A stretch of DNA of 50,406 bases. Origin: Tranzscheliella williamsii. Taxonomy: Eukaryota; Basidiomycota; Ustilaginomycetes; Ustilaginales; Ustilaginaceae. Of the stretch, positions 41,899 through 50,406 are shown piece by piece. The stretch covers positions 1-50,406 of the forward strand of contig JALBYF010000098.1 in the NCBI GenBank assembly GCA_023212725.1, written 5' to 3'. Position 1 is the first letter of the stretch, and each line of letters begins with the position of its first letter. The notes beneath the pieces are model-generated. The model was not told the DNA's origin. It saw only the letters and a program-made list of their open reading frames with translations, and searched no databases. The translations under genes were made by a program, and so were the position numbers.

Positions 41899-41997
41899 TG
41901 CCCCCTACCCGGATTGAACGAATGACCTTTAGTTCGCATACTCGAATGCCGAAGCAAGCCGTACAAGACTAACGCTCTACCACTGAGCTAAAGGGGC
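41899..41997 (-). tRNA. tRNA-Thr (anticodon UGU) with a 27-nt intron
   Basis: Read on the minus strand from 41997. The acceptor GCCCCTT pairs with AGGGGGC (one G-U). The D arm is GCTC-AGTGGTA-GAGC. The anticodon stem TTAGT/ACTAA encloses loop CTTGTAA with anticodon TGT (41963-41965). The T arm is ATTCG-TTCAATC-CGGGT. The intron 41935-41961 sits after base 37, the standard place for nuclear tRNA introns. The mature length is 72 nt before CCA. Box A (TAGCTCAGTGG) and box B (GTTCAATCC) are intact. The LINE at 41998 starts at the very next base upstream of tRNA position 1. Confidence 0.93.
41991..41997. repeat. Left copy of the 7-bp target duplication (tRNA acceptor stem)
   Basis: AAGGGGC is the first seven bases of the tRNA-Thr gene (plus-strand view). 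It recurs at 48496-48502, between the two LINE copies. Confidence 0.75.
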
Positions 41998-43085
41998 GGT
42001 GAATCACACTGATGATGACGACCAAATCGCCAGTATCGGACGGCGTCGGTGGCGACGACGGCAGCGGCTGGGCACGGGAGGTCATCCAGGTGGTTTCGCT
42101 CCAATGCCAGCATGGGGGCGCTAGCAAACTCGCTGTACCCTGCCAGGTGCGGGATCAGCCCAAAGTCTTGTCCAGACGGACAAGGAGTGCTCTGTCCACA
42201 TCGTGATGGGCTCCATGGAAGGCTACACAACCCATGATGACGGCGGCATTGATGGCCTTCTTGCTGCCATGGACCAATATCGGCCAGGCCTGTTCCTGGA
42301 TTGGCCCTGATCTTGCTGCACGAAGCCCAGTCATGAGTGTTTCTACTTCTCTTTGCCGCTTGCTTTGCCTCGACATCCTCACCAATTCAGGAGGCCTCGT
42401 CATCCGACTCCTTGGTCTCTAGTAGACACTTGCTTGCCTCTAGGGTGGTCATCGTGTTACAGGTTGTACCGGCAGGCCAAACCGCCCCTAGGTTTGCAAA
42501 GAGGTGTGGGCGGCGCCTACGGAATGTCGCTATAGGGCCATGCACAGTACCCTCCTTGACTCCCCCGGGATTCCCGTGCACTGCCAGGACTCAGCATCCA
42601 ACATGTACACGTCACCAACCGTCCTTTCACCTTCCCCCCTGCCCTCCACCCTGCCCTTCGGGGTTCACCACTTTCCACAGTTCGGCTCCCTGTGGGAACC
42701 CTTCTCACGCCACCCTTGCCGGGGATCGGCCCACCATATCGCCCTTCCCCCACACCTCTCTCGATAAAGGAACAGCCTCCCCAGGCTTTTCCCTCTTTCA
42801 AACTTACCCTCACCACCGATGGCTAGGGACCGTGAACTGGACCCTATTTCATCGCCCACCGCCCATCGCTACCAACCATGGCCGGGTATCTCATAGCTCA
42901 CCACAACATGACCTAGTCGCGCCTTCCTTCAATGATGCGCACCTGAATGCTCACCCCTCTACGAACCCAGCCTCTATCCTCATGATCCTGACCATATATC
43001 AGCCCCGCCGACCTCACCCACCACCCTCGGCACCCTCAGCACCCTCGGCACCCCTCAATAGCCCTCCACAACCCCCCAATCACCC

Positions 43086-44153
43086 ATGACAGATAACCAG
43101 CAGCAGACCCCTACCGATGCGGAACCTTCGGCCCAGGTCAAGAGTCTCCTACATACGACGGAGGTATCAACCTGGCTCCCGATCGCCCATCGCTTAGGAG
43201 GTAATGCCTCTGGCCAAAGTCCTCTTCTTCCATTCAGCGAGCTCCCTCCATATCAAATCCAGCACAAGTCATTCGCCGCCAAAATTGATCCAGGTACGGT
43301 CCGATATGCCGTTCCACCTGCCCTCAAGATCCAGACCCACACGGAACGGACTCATGCAGCCTACCACGTTGCCACCCAACTCCGCACCCGCTATGCTGAC
43401 TACGTTCCCGGGGCTATCCACTTCTTTAAGCGTAACAAACACACCCTTGTCGACATAGAGTGGACTGCGACCAGCGAGTTCAATCCTTCCACTCCGCTCT
43501 CACTAAACAATACTAACCTCGTTTTTGTTAGTTTGGCCCCTGCTATTCGACAGAATTGGCGCACAATCAGGATTAGCGGTCTGCCTTCGGCGGTGCGTAC
43601 CAACCCCAGCGTCATAACGGAAAGAGTTCATCAAGCCCTTTATCCCCATGAGGTTCTTGACTTCTGGACCACCGCCACCAGATTCTCTTCTCCAGACCTC
43701 GGTCCCACCGATATTTGGAATGAGGATATATACCTGCTTGTCGAATTAGCTCTGGAGGCGGGCGAGCCATATGGGCTGGCACACCCCTCTGAGGTGGCTG
43801 CCATGCTCCCGGGATGGATCTCCTATGGCTCAGTGGAATATCGTCTCGATTACCTCGACCGTTTTGACCACTGCATGCACTGTAAAGCCAATGTTGATTA
43901 CGAGAGTCGCCACACGTACAGATCTTGTACCGCGCGTCTATGCAGCTACTGTAACAAGGCCGGCCACCCCCGTCGCTCCTGTCCAATTATGAAACAGGAT
44001 AAGGCCGAACGGGGTGCCGACGCCTCTGTCGACCCCGCCCTTGAACAAGGCTTCGAAAACCTCACCCGCGAGCTCGCATCCCGTCCCTCTAAGCGCCAAC
44101 ACATTGATGAAGATACCGATGTTATGCACGAGGCCCAGCTTAGCTATGACTGA
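43086..44153 (+). CDS. LINE ORF1 protein (CCHC zinc-knuckle nucleic-acid-binding)
   Basis: 355-residue frame with ATG at 43086. The N-terminal part is polar (DNQQQTPTDAEPSAQ). The C-terminal third has cysteine/histidine motifs: CMHC...(a possible partial knuckle) and a canonical CX2CX4HX4C knuckle, CSYCNKAGHPRRSC. It binds element RNA in retrotransposition. ORF2 follows after a 169-bp gap. The first ~103 residues are almost identical in the second copy at 49547. Confidence 0.85.
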   Translation: MTDNQQQTPTDAEPSAQVKSLLHTTEVSTWLPIAHRLGGNASGQSPLLPFSELPPYQIQHKSFAAKIDPGTVRYAVPPALKIQTHTERTHAAYHVATQLRTRYADYVPGAIHFFKRNKHTLVDIEWTATSEFNPSTPLSLNNTNLVFVSLAPAIRQNWRTIRISGLPSAVRTNPSVITERVHQALYPHEVLDFWTTATRFSSPDLGPTDIWNEDIYLLVELALEAGEPYGLAHPSEVAAMLPGWISYGSVEYRLDYLDRFDHCMHCKANVDYESRHTYRSCTARLCSYCNKAGHPRRSCPIMKQDKAERGADASVDPALEQGFENLTRELASRPSKRQHIDEDTDVMHEAQLSYD

Positions 44154-44322
44154 AATATAACCTATACCTGTGATACTCCCACTGTCTGACTTGTCGATGC
44201 CCGGAAGGATTTAGTTGTGTGCGATTTTACTATAAGCAGAAACCCTCCCTGTACGACCTCTAGCTGCCCACCACCTCATGCGGTCTCGCTCCATCCACGC
44301 CTGACCAAAAGCTACTAAACCA

Positions 44323-47300
44323 ATGAGTTCCCAGCCTTTTCAGCGAACCCTCCGTTTGGTCAACTGGAACTGTAACGGCCTCAATGTGTCCCCGATCGCC
44401 AAAATCCAGGACTGGGAGGTCATTGCTCACAATGCCGACATAGTCCTCCTCCAGGAACCATGCTTCAACTCTATACGGCCGCAATTCCCAACCTATGACC
44501 CCTCACAATTGCTAACACAACTCGCACCTCGAGCCATTTCTGCCACCGTACATCAATCTCTGACCTCGCCTTATAGTGCTATTGTCATTCTAAATGCCGA
44601 CATAAACCTCACCAACCCAATCATAAGTGCAGATGGCCGCATCGTATCTGCCACCGTCAAGGTTTCAACAGATACCTTCCAAATCACTTCGATCTATGCC
44701 CCAGCCACGCACACCGACCGGAAACAATTCTTTGAAGACATCCGGATCAATCCATTCACTCGCGACCGCAATGCCATTCTAGCCGGAGACTGGAATGATG
44801 CACCGTCCCAACACGACTTTTATCATGGCCGTGACGGTCGCGCCCACCTTTGGCCCATTATTGAGCCTCAAACCATTGCTACCAACCTGTTTGACCCACA
44901 GCTTCTTCTCCATGGGGAGGCTCGGACGTACACGAGGATTGCATTCTCTGCCACGGGCCAGATCTCTTCGGCCAGCCGTATCGACTTCTACCTCATTAGC
45001 TCTCCACTACTACACCGTTGCACCTCCGTGGAGACTCACCAAAGCGTCTCTTCCGACCACTCCGCTGTGTCTCTTGAAAATCACCTATTCAAACGAGGTC
45101 TCCACTGACGACGACCGTCCGTATCGGCGATGGAAGTTACCTCAACCTATTGTCCGCTACGAGCCCTTCAAGGACTTAGCCTCTGAGTTCCTCACCCACA
45201 CCGTTGACTCAGTCCTTACACCGCCACCATCTATCAAAATAGCTACTGCCTACACCGAATGGATCGAAAGATGTCGCAATTTCTCCAGCCTCACTGGATA
45301 CAAACTGCGTCATTCCTTCCTGCTAGCTCACAAACTTCATCGTCACCTCCGTGCCACACTTGGCAGCTGGGATTTCCACAGAAACCCTGACCTCTCCGCT
45401 TACCTTGCACTTCGCCGGGACGTCCAACACCTTCAATCCCAACTTAACCTCACCGGCATCACTGTCCACCCAACACAACTCCATTCTACTGCCTATGATC
45501 AGTTGCACCACCTCAACGCCTCCGCCGCTACTTCCTTCTTTACCAACCTCTTCTCCGCTCGCCCTTCGACGAGGTCCAACATGTTGCGGCCCTCTCACTT
45601 CTTGCCACATCGCCACAGCGGTTATCAGAGGACACCATTGCCCACCTCCGTCGGCCCTTTACTGAAGCTGAATTCTTACCTATCATCGCCAGGGCGAAGA
45701 ATATGCACTCCGCACCCGGACCAAATGGGCTTCCCCACACCTTCTGGTTATGCAATCCCTCTGCTAGCGCCAAAGCCTTCAGCCGTCTTGCTAACAGCTT
45801 ACGCTCAGGACGGTCATTATCAGACCATCAGCCTCTAATCGCCGGCACCTTACTTTACAAGAACAAAGGCGACCGCGATAACCCCGCTAACTATCGACCC
45901 ATCTCCGTCATTGATGCTGACCTTCGTCTCCAAGACCTGGCCCTGCATCACCGACTGATGACAGGAGTGCAGGAAATTACACCTACTTCACAATCCGGCT
46001 TTATTGCTAACCGCTCCGTTTTCACCGCTGTATTGACTCTTCAGATTGTCGTATCAGCTGTCAACATCGGCCTCACCGAGACTGACGAAGTTCTGGTGAT
46101 TGATCAGGACCAGCAGAAAGCGTTTGACCGGATCGATCGGGCCTGGTTGTGGACTGTTCTCAAATTCCGGGGCTACCCCCTTTCCATCATTCGGTATCTG
46201 CAAAATCTGTACAAACACCCCCATGTGGTGTACCATATAGGTGACGGCTATACTGCCCACATCCCCATGGACCAAGGGATCTTACAAGGGCTTCCATCTT
46301 CTCCTCTTCTTTACCTCCTTGCCTACCAACCTTTCCTCGACTCCATTGCCCATGACGGCATTGGTGTCCGCCTCAGAAACACCTCTGAGCACATAACATC
46401 TACCTCATATGCCGACAACACCATCATCACCATCGCACGCACAGAGGACTTCCATCTTTATAGTGCACGCCATCAGGAGTTCGATACTGCTTCCGGAGCC
46501 AGCCTCAACCCATCCACAACCTACCGCCTCCTTCGTCGCTCGCAATCCAGCGCCGTGGGAGACATACAGTCCCAACCCTGGGATGACCTACTCTCCGCCA
46601 ACGGCATCACCTTAGATCCAAGCCCAGAATGGAAATATTTGGGCGCCTATTTCCACAATCACGACCATATCCCTGTCGATCACTTCAACACACTACTTGA
46701 CCAGGTTCGCAGCCGGCTACGGAAGACTTCACACAATCGCAAAGACCTTCTCTACCGCATCCAGTTATTAAACGGTTCTGTTTTCACCCTTCTTTGGCAC
46801 CACGTCTCCATCGGATTGCCCTTTGCTCAATTTCTGGACTCATTGCAAACGCTCACCAACAGCTGGCTTTTTGGGACATCACGACGGCCGTATGTCCCAC
46901 GGGACCTTCTTATTGGGCCCCGCGATTTGGGAGGCTTTGGCCTTCAAGATTGCTGGATTACCAGCCTCAGCCGTAACGCTAAGGTCATCTGCGGCGTTCT
47001 TTGCAGCGATGAACTCCCACACCACTCTCTGGTTGAACTCATTCGCGGCTATCTACAATGTCATGCTGCGTCTCCGCTCCCTACACTCCTCACTCGACAC
47101 AACATGTCCTGGGACCGGATACGCTGCGATCCCAACCACCATTTCCCCTCCTCGGTCCTTCAGACTCTGCATGAGCTCCAGCTCAGCATCCCCGCTGACG
47201 TTCACTGGGACCAGTTATCCCTTCCTGAAATCGGCTCCCTCCCTTGGTTTGATGAATCATACGGGATTGCCTTCCCACCGCAAGATCACCGTTGGAACAG

Positions 47301-48414
47301 GTTTAATCAACATTGTCTCAATCTAAGACGACAAGGCTTCATCTCTTTCGCAGACATCCTTTGGACCGATGGAACTAGCCTTTGCTTCCCAACCTTCTAT
47401 GACTTGGCCGCTGTGGACCAACCTGCATACATGTCCATTCAATATCCCCGCACAGTTAGCCAGCAAATCACGGGTCAAATTCAACGCCAAGCCAATCGTA
47501 CTACCTTTACCTGGATTTCCAAGCGCTGGGAGCACTATCTTCTGCTTTTACCGACTGGCCTCCAACGCCGTCTCCGACAACTGCCAACCTTTGCTCCAAC
47601 TGTCCCTCCCCTGCCCTTCAACCGATCCAGCTGGCCCATCTTCACGGCCGATGAACGCACCACTCTGCAGCTTCCTTGGCGGCACCTTTCTCTTGCCGGC
47701 CAACGCCTACATTCAATCGACCATTGCCAGACTTATGCCTGGTATTACACGCATCACGCGGGAACGACTCGCCCACACTTTTATGCGGACATACAAGCCT
47801 CTAGCGGGACACTTTTTCGGGTTGAACCAGCCACCTTCTGGACGACATTATGGAAGCGTATCCAACAGGTTAACCATGGACCCGGGAAGACCAACTGGCT
47901 CCTGGCCGTTTATGGCCGCCTATGGCGTCTCTGCAACGACGATGGCACGGTTTATGTGTGCGCAGCATGTGACCAACCTGACGACACCATCCACGCCATC
48001 TTCTCCTGCCCGGACCTTCGGTTGTTTTGGCCCTCGGTGTTCGCCATTGCCCAAGCCTGGATCCCTTCACTATCGGATCAGCGCCTCCCTCCGTCCTCTG
48101 CAATCGAGTACGTGCATGGCTGGCCAACAACATATGCACTCCTCCATCGGCGGGACAAAAAGCGGCTGCAGCTTGTGTTTCTTCTCGCCATCACTGCAAT
48201 CACCACCTGCCGGACCGCTAAGCGATGCACTTACTCTCCATGCCAGGCCCTCCCATACTTCAAAGCCGAGTTTCTCCTGGCCAAGGCCGACCCCTCGCAC
48301 AACCACCTCTTTGACAATTCCCCGCTGTCCTTCATTGACCCTGATGGCATTGACGCAATCATCCGCGCTTCTGAGGTACTTTGCGACGTCCAAGGCTGGT
48401 ACCATCGTGGCTAG
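44323..48414 (+). pseudogene. LINE ORF2 (endonuclease / reverse transcriptase) with two frameshifts
   Basis: Starts at ATG 44323. The endonuclease is in frame 1 up to ~45060-45108 with its catalytic set visible (NWNCNG, LLQEPC, LAGDWND, SRIDFYL, SDHSAV). The coding sense then moves to frame 2 (DDDRPYRRWKLPQPIVRYEPF...) and returns to frame 1 near 45560-45585, upstream of SAPGPNGLPHTFW. The two shifts compensate, so the reverse transcriptase and C-terminus read on to 48414. RT motifs: NYRPISVIDADLRL, DQDQQKAFDRID, MDQGILQGLPSSPLLY and SYADNTI. The last is YADN where LINE enzymes have YADD. The C-terminus has CAACDQPDDTIHAIFSC, a CCHC-like zinc motif. I do not assign the exact indel bases. Confidence 0.85.
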
Positions 48415-48495
48415 CTATGCGACAGCGTCCACGAGGGTGCTGCCCTTCTTCTCGACTGTATTTACGCTCCATTTGTCCTGCAATAGAAATCAATT

Positions 48496-48502
48496 AAGGG
48501 GC
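48496..48502. repeat. Right copy of the 7-bp target duplication
   Basis: AAGGGGC separates the 3' end of the full-length LINE from the 5' end of the second copy and matches tRNA-Thr acceptor bases 1-7. Confidence 0.75.
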
Positions 48503-49856
48503 GGTGAATCACACTGATGATGACGACCAAATCACCAGTATCGGACGGCGTCGATGACGACGACGGCAACGGCTGGGCACGGGAGGTCATCCAGGTGGTT
48601 TCGCTCCAATGCCAGCATGGGGGCGCTAGCAAACTCGCTGTACCCTGCCAGGTGCGGGATCAGCCCCAAGTCTTGTCCAGACGGACAAGGAGTGTTCTGT
48701 CCACATTGTGATGGGCTCCATGGAAGGCTACCCACCCTATGGAGAAGGACGGCAGCGTTGATGGCCTTCTGGCGACCATAGATCCAACGTCGGCCAGACC
48801 TGTTCCCGGACCGGCCGTTTCTACGTCTCTTTGCCGCTTGATTCGCCTTTGCCGCTTGGTTTTGCCTCGACAACCCCGAGCCCAGAAGGCTCTCCCTCCA
48901 GCTCCTTGGTCTAGTACGTACTTGCTCGCCCCTAGGTGGTCATCGTGTTACAGGTTACTCCAGCAGCCCAACCTATCGCCCCTAGGTTGCAACGAAGTGT
49001 GGGCAGCGACACCTACAGAATGTTGCTATAAGGCCATGCACAGTATACTCCCTTGATTCCCCGGAATACGTCAGCTCTGCTCACAGGACTCAGCATCCCT
49101 ACACGTACACATCAGCAACCGCCTTTTACCTTCCCCTGCCCTCCACCCTGCCCTTACGAGGTCACCGCTTCCCACGGTTCAGCCCTCTGTGGAAACCGCC
49201 ACACACGCCCTTCTCATGCCACCCTTGCCAGGGATCGGCCCACCATACTCCTTTTCCCACACCTCTCTCGATAAACGAGCAGCCTCCCTGAACTGGACCC
49301 TATTTCATTGCTTGCCGCCCATCGCTATCAACCATAGCCGGGCCCTCGGCTCCATCTCATAACCCACCACAACACGATCAGTCCTGCTTTTCGTCCTGCT
49401 TTCTTTCAATAACGTGCACTTCAACGCTCACTCCTCTACAGATCCGGGCCCCTATTCTCATGATCTCGACGTATATCAGCCCCACTGACCTCACCCCGCG
49501 ACCCTCAACATCCCCCCCAATAGTCCTCCACACCTCCCCATGCCCCATGACGGACAACCAGCAGCAGACCCCTACCGATGCGGAACCTTCGGCCCAGGTC
49601 AAGAGTCTCCTACATACGACGGAGGTATCAACCTGGCTCCCGATCGCCCATCGCTTAGGAGGTAATGCCTCTGGCCAAAGTCCTCTTCTTCCATTCAGTG
49701 AGCTCCCTCCATATCAAATCCAGCACAAGTCATTCGCCGCCAAAATTGATCCAGGTACGGTCCGATATGCCGTTCCACCTGCCCTCAAGATCCAGACCCA
49801 CATGGAACGGACTCATGCAGCCTACCATGTTGCCACCCAACTCCGCAACCGCTATG
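48503..49856 (+). mobile_element. Second LINE copy, 5' part only, in tandem
   Basis: Begins with the same GGTGAATCACACTG as the upstream copy. The first ~220 bp are nearly identical, the rest of the leader is markedly diverged with indels, and ORF1 from 49547 is again nearly identical. Similarity ends at 49856 (equivalent to 43395 in the first copy), inside ORF1, where unrelated sequence starts. The remaining 3' part may continue beyond the window if the interruption is an insertion. Confidence 0.85.
49547..49856 (+). pseudogene. Truncated LINE ORF1 fragment
   Basis: ATG at 49547, then ~103 codons that match the first 103 of ORF1 at 43086 except for about two residues (Thr to Met, Thr to Asn). 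After 49856 the frame runs on in foreign sequence to a stop at 50137, so the CCHC part is missing. Confidence 0.85.
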
Positions 49857-50197
49857 TGTGTCATCATTGTGGGATGAGCGATGAACTTGAGCTGGTTAAG
49901 CAACAAAATCAATTGCAAAAGAGAGTACCTACAGTAGCCCTTTATTGCGAGCTCAACTCGCTCTTGGTCGCAACTTTGGTTTTATTCTGCAATCAATATT
50001 ATGGCAGTCAACAATGTCGACACTCAACTTCTCTGTCTATACTCAAGCGGCATTATACTGTAAAAAACCGCCTTCTTTTGAGTCTTCCTCCCCCCCCGCC
50101 CGCCATCCTTCCTCGCCTCGCAATGAATGACTACTGACTTCAAGTGCACTCCCGTTCAAGTGAAAGCCTCGGCCTAGGCAAAGAGCCTCCTACTGTA
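49857..50197. other. Unassigned insertion interrupting the second LINE copy
   Basis: Starts TGTGTCATCATTGTGGG right at the break in LINE homology, AT-richer than its surroundings, with a C run near 50091-50099. A TG start at a break is compatible with an LTR, but no TG...CA end or target duplication can be checked within the window, and the Tc1/mariner element begins at 50198. I leave it unassigned. Confidence 0.4.
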
Positions 50198-50406
50198 CAG
50201 TGCCGTTTCATATAGATTGCACCTGTTTCATTAATTGGGTAGATGTTGACTGAACAGAAGCAAATGACTGTCACAAGGAAGGCGGATTGCTCTGCAACTG
50301 TGCTAGTCACCACACCATCAAACTGCACGATGGCAGGGCGGAAGTGGCTCTCTCCAGTGAGGCGGGCGCAGATCGAAGCTTACCGGCAGGCAGGGTTGTC
50401 ATATGC
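50198..50406 (+). mobile_element. Left end of a Tc1/mariner-type DNA transposon (cut by window edge)
   Basis: CAGTGCCGTTTCATATAG begins directly after a TA dinucleotide (50196-50197); CAGTG after TA is the usual start of Tc1/mariner terminal repeats. The transposase start at 50330 lies ~130 bp inside, as in such elements. The other end is outside the window, so the inverted repeat cannot be confirmed. Confidence 0.7.
50330..50406 (+). CDS. Tc1/mariner transposase, N-terminal fragment (partial, runs off the window)
   Basis: ATG at 50330 and 25 complete codons to the window end. The residues (GRKWLSPVRRAQIEAYRQAG, then LSYA) match the first helix-turn-helix of Tc1/mariner transposases (pattern LS...RRAQI.A.R.AGLS), which binds the terminal repeat. 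Whether the gene is intact cannot be seen. Confidence 0.7.
   Translation, partial: MAGRKWLSPVRRAQIEAYRQAGLSY

Larger units (their letters stand above)
41998..48495 (+). mobile_element. Non-LTR retrotransposon (LINE), 6.5 kb, inserted at the tRNA-Thr 5' end
   Basis: The element starts GGTGAATCACACTG next to the tRNA and ends TAGAAATCAATT before a second AAGGGGC. It carries a ~1.1-kb 5' leader, ORF1 with a CCHC knuckle, and ORF2 with apurinic endonuclease, reverse transcriptase and a C-terminal CCHC-like motif, the layout of Tad/L1-type fungal LINEs. I see no RNase H domain and no poly(A) tail. The same start GGTGAATCAC occurs at 48503, so the 5' boundary is supported by two copies. The 3' end is placed where the tRNA-derived 7-mer begins. 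ORF2 has two frameshifts, so this copy is probably not autonomous. Confidence 0.88.

Noticed and set aside
42009..42015. CTGATGA at the LINE 5' end, like the core of a hammerhead ribozyme
   Set aside because: Present in both copies, but I find no matching GAAA box with stems around it in either, so a self-cleaving ribozyme is not supported.

Overview
The window looks like a chromosome segment of a basidiomycete fungus, most likely a smut-type yeast or fungus (Ustilaginomycotina). The basis is the gene content (Sec31, Elp2, Atg14-type, DEAH helicase Prp2, Rbx1, Snd2, Ilv3), the many long genes with no intron, and introns of about 70-105 bp with GT(A/G)AG(T/C)-type donors confined mostly to the short conserved genes. 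The species assignment is inference.

Layout. 1-2109: non-coding DNA with a solo LTR (233-746, 5-bp target duplication) and a perfect 19-bp inverted repeat at 1655-1701. 2110-41569: a dense housekeeping block. In order it holds a large LEA/WHy-like (DUF3712-like) protein (+), a NECAP-type endocytic adaptor (-, 3 exons), SEC31 (-), SEM1/DSS1 (+, 3 exons), ATE1 arginyltransferase (-, 2 exons), an ELP2 gene carrying a complete phosphopantetheine adenylyltransferase domain inside it (+), RBX1 (-, 6 exons), an ATG14/UVRAG-type gene (+), PRP2/DHX16 helicase (+), a small secreted four-cysteine protein (-), SND2/TMEM208 (-, 4 exons), a small GPI-type surface protein (-, 2 exons), ILV3 (+), a TCD-type tRNA ct6A dehydratase (-), a zinc alcohol dehydrogenase (+, 2 exons) and an Asi1/Asi3-like membrane RING protein (-). 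41899-41997 is an intron-containing tRNA-Thr(UGU). 41998-50406 is a nest of mobile elements: a 6.5-kb non-LTR retrotransposon abutting the first base of the tRNA gene, a second 5'-end copy in tandem, an unassigned insertion, and the left end of a Tc1/mariner element cut by the window edge.

The most striking item is the ELP2 gene (15854-19696). One uninterrupted frame of 1280 codons starts as Elp2 WD40 protein, switches near residue 578 to a CoA-biosynthesis enzyme (PPAT, Cab4-like, with GGTFDHLHVGH and an STxxR-like motif), and returns near residue 970 to the C-terminal Elp2 WD40 repeats. Elongator uses acetyl-CoA through Elp3, so the chimera physically joins a CoA-making step to a CoA-thioester-consuming tRNA modification complex. 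The second most interesting item is the LINE/tRNA junction: the element sits directly at the 5' end of the tRNA-Thr gene and both copies are preceded by the same 7 bp of the tRNA acceptor stem, which suggests tRNA-targeted insertion that leaves the tRNA intact.

Functional links. Several neighbours belong to protein turnover (SEM1, ATE1, RBX1, Asi-like RING), secretion (SEC31, SND2, NECAP) and tRNA modification (ELP2, TCD). I see no evidence of operon-like co-regulation beyond shared divergent promoter regions (SEC31/SEM1, ATE1/ELP2, RBX1/ATG14-like, TCD/ADH).
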